Of a stretch of DNA of 5,981 nucleotides, positions 5,941 to 5,981 are shown one piece after another; positions within the stretch are counted from its first letter, which is position 1; each line of letters starts with the position of its first letter. The notes under the pieces were generated by a model. That model saw only the letters and a list, made by a program, of their open reading frames with translations. It was not told where the DNA came from and searched no databases. This DNA is from JAGOGN01 sp036652735 (GTDB lineage: Bacteria > Bacillota > Clostridia > Lachnospirales > Lachnospiraceae): NCBI GenBank assembly GCA_036652735.1, contig JAVVVI010000053.1:1-5981 (forward strand). Direction: 5' to 3'. The translations under genes were made by a program, and so were the position numbers.

Positions 5941-5981
5941 ATGTATAAGAATTTAAAGGTAGGAAAAAAATTATTAATTGG
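5941..5981 (+). CDS. Probable methyl-accepting chemotaxis protein, first 13 codons only
   Basis: ATG 5941 with AAGGAG 7 bases upstream opens MYKNLKVGKKLLI before the window ends. A short N-terminus of the form NLKVGKKLLIG leading into a membrane segment is very common in Clostridia methyl-accepting chemotaxis proteins. The family call rests on this short stretch only; another membrane sensor is possible. It follows the kinase gene by 120 bases on the same strand. A TATGAT at 5881-5886 could be a -10 element, but I found no matching -35 and no clear flagellar sigma-D-type promoter. Confidence 0.5.
   Translation, partial: MYKNLKVGKKLLI

Overview
The window looks like the chromosome of a low-GC, endospore-forming, motile Clostridia, most likely a Lachnospiraceae-type organism. 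The A/T-rich codon use, the strong AGGAGG-type ribosome binding sites, a probable spore-surface protein behind a sigma-K-like promoter, and a VanR/VanS-like two-component system all fit this. The assignment is inference from style and gene content; there is no rRNA or other phylogenetic marker here.

Layout. (a) 1-90, minus strand: the first 30 codons of an unrecognised gene that runs off the left edge. (b) 91-347: no gene seen. (c) 348-632, plus strand: a small beta-rich domain with a DWIGLY...WQWASNG...GYQARY pattern. It has no good start, and its homology-like reading continues upstream to a stop at 321, so it may be a 5'-truncated remnant. (d) 642-680: a strong hairpin terminator between converging genes. 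(e) 721-1878, minus strand: a choice-of-anchor A-like protein with a Thr-rich linker and a C-terminal LIESVALEQTALSHILNAEG-type segment. It has no signal peptide and sits behind a sigma-K-like promoter, so a spore coat or exosporium protein is the best guess. (f) 1900-2027: a compact divergent control region. (g) 2028-5820, plus strand: three tightly packed signalling genes, namely a Cache-like/GGDEF membrane protein whose GGDEF active site is badly degraded, an OmpR/PhoB-type response regulator, and its membrane histidine kinase. (h) 5941-end: the first 13 codons of a gene whose N-terminus resembles methyl-accepting chemotaxis proteins.

How the genes may work together. The GGDEF-like protein, regulator and kinase are spaced by 12 bp and by an overlap, so they are almost certainly co-transcribed from the candidate promoter at 1963-1991. 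The two membrane proteins each carry a large extracytoplasmic region, so the operon probably integrates two external signals into one transcriptional output. The GGDEF protein lacks the residues needed to make c-di-GMP and is more likely a receptor or partner than a cyclase. The spore-surface gene is divergent and appears to be under separate, late mother-cell control. No complete new system is evident; the most unusual items are the dead GGDEF protein tied to a two-component system and the sigma-K-type adhesin-like gene.
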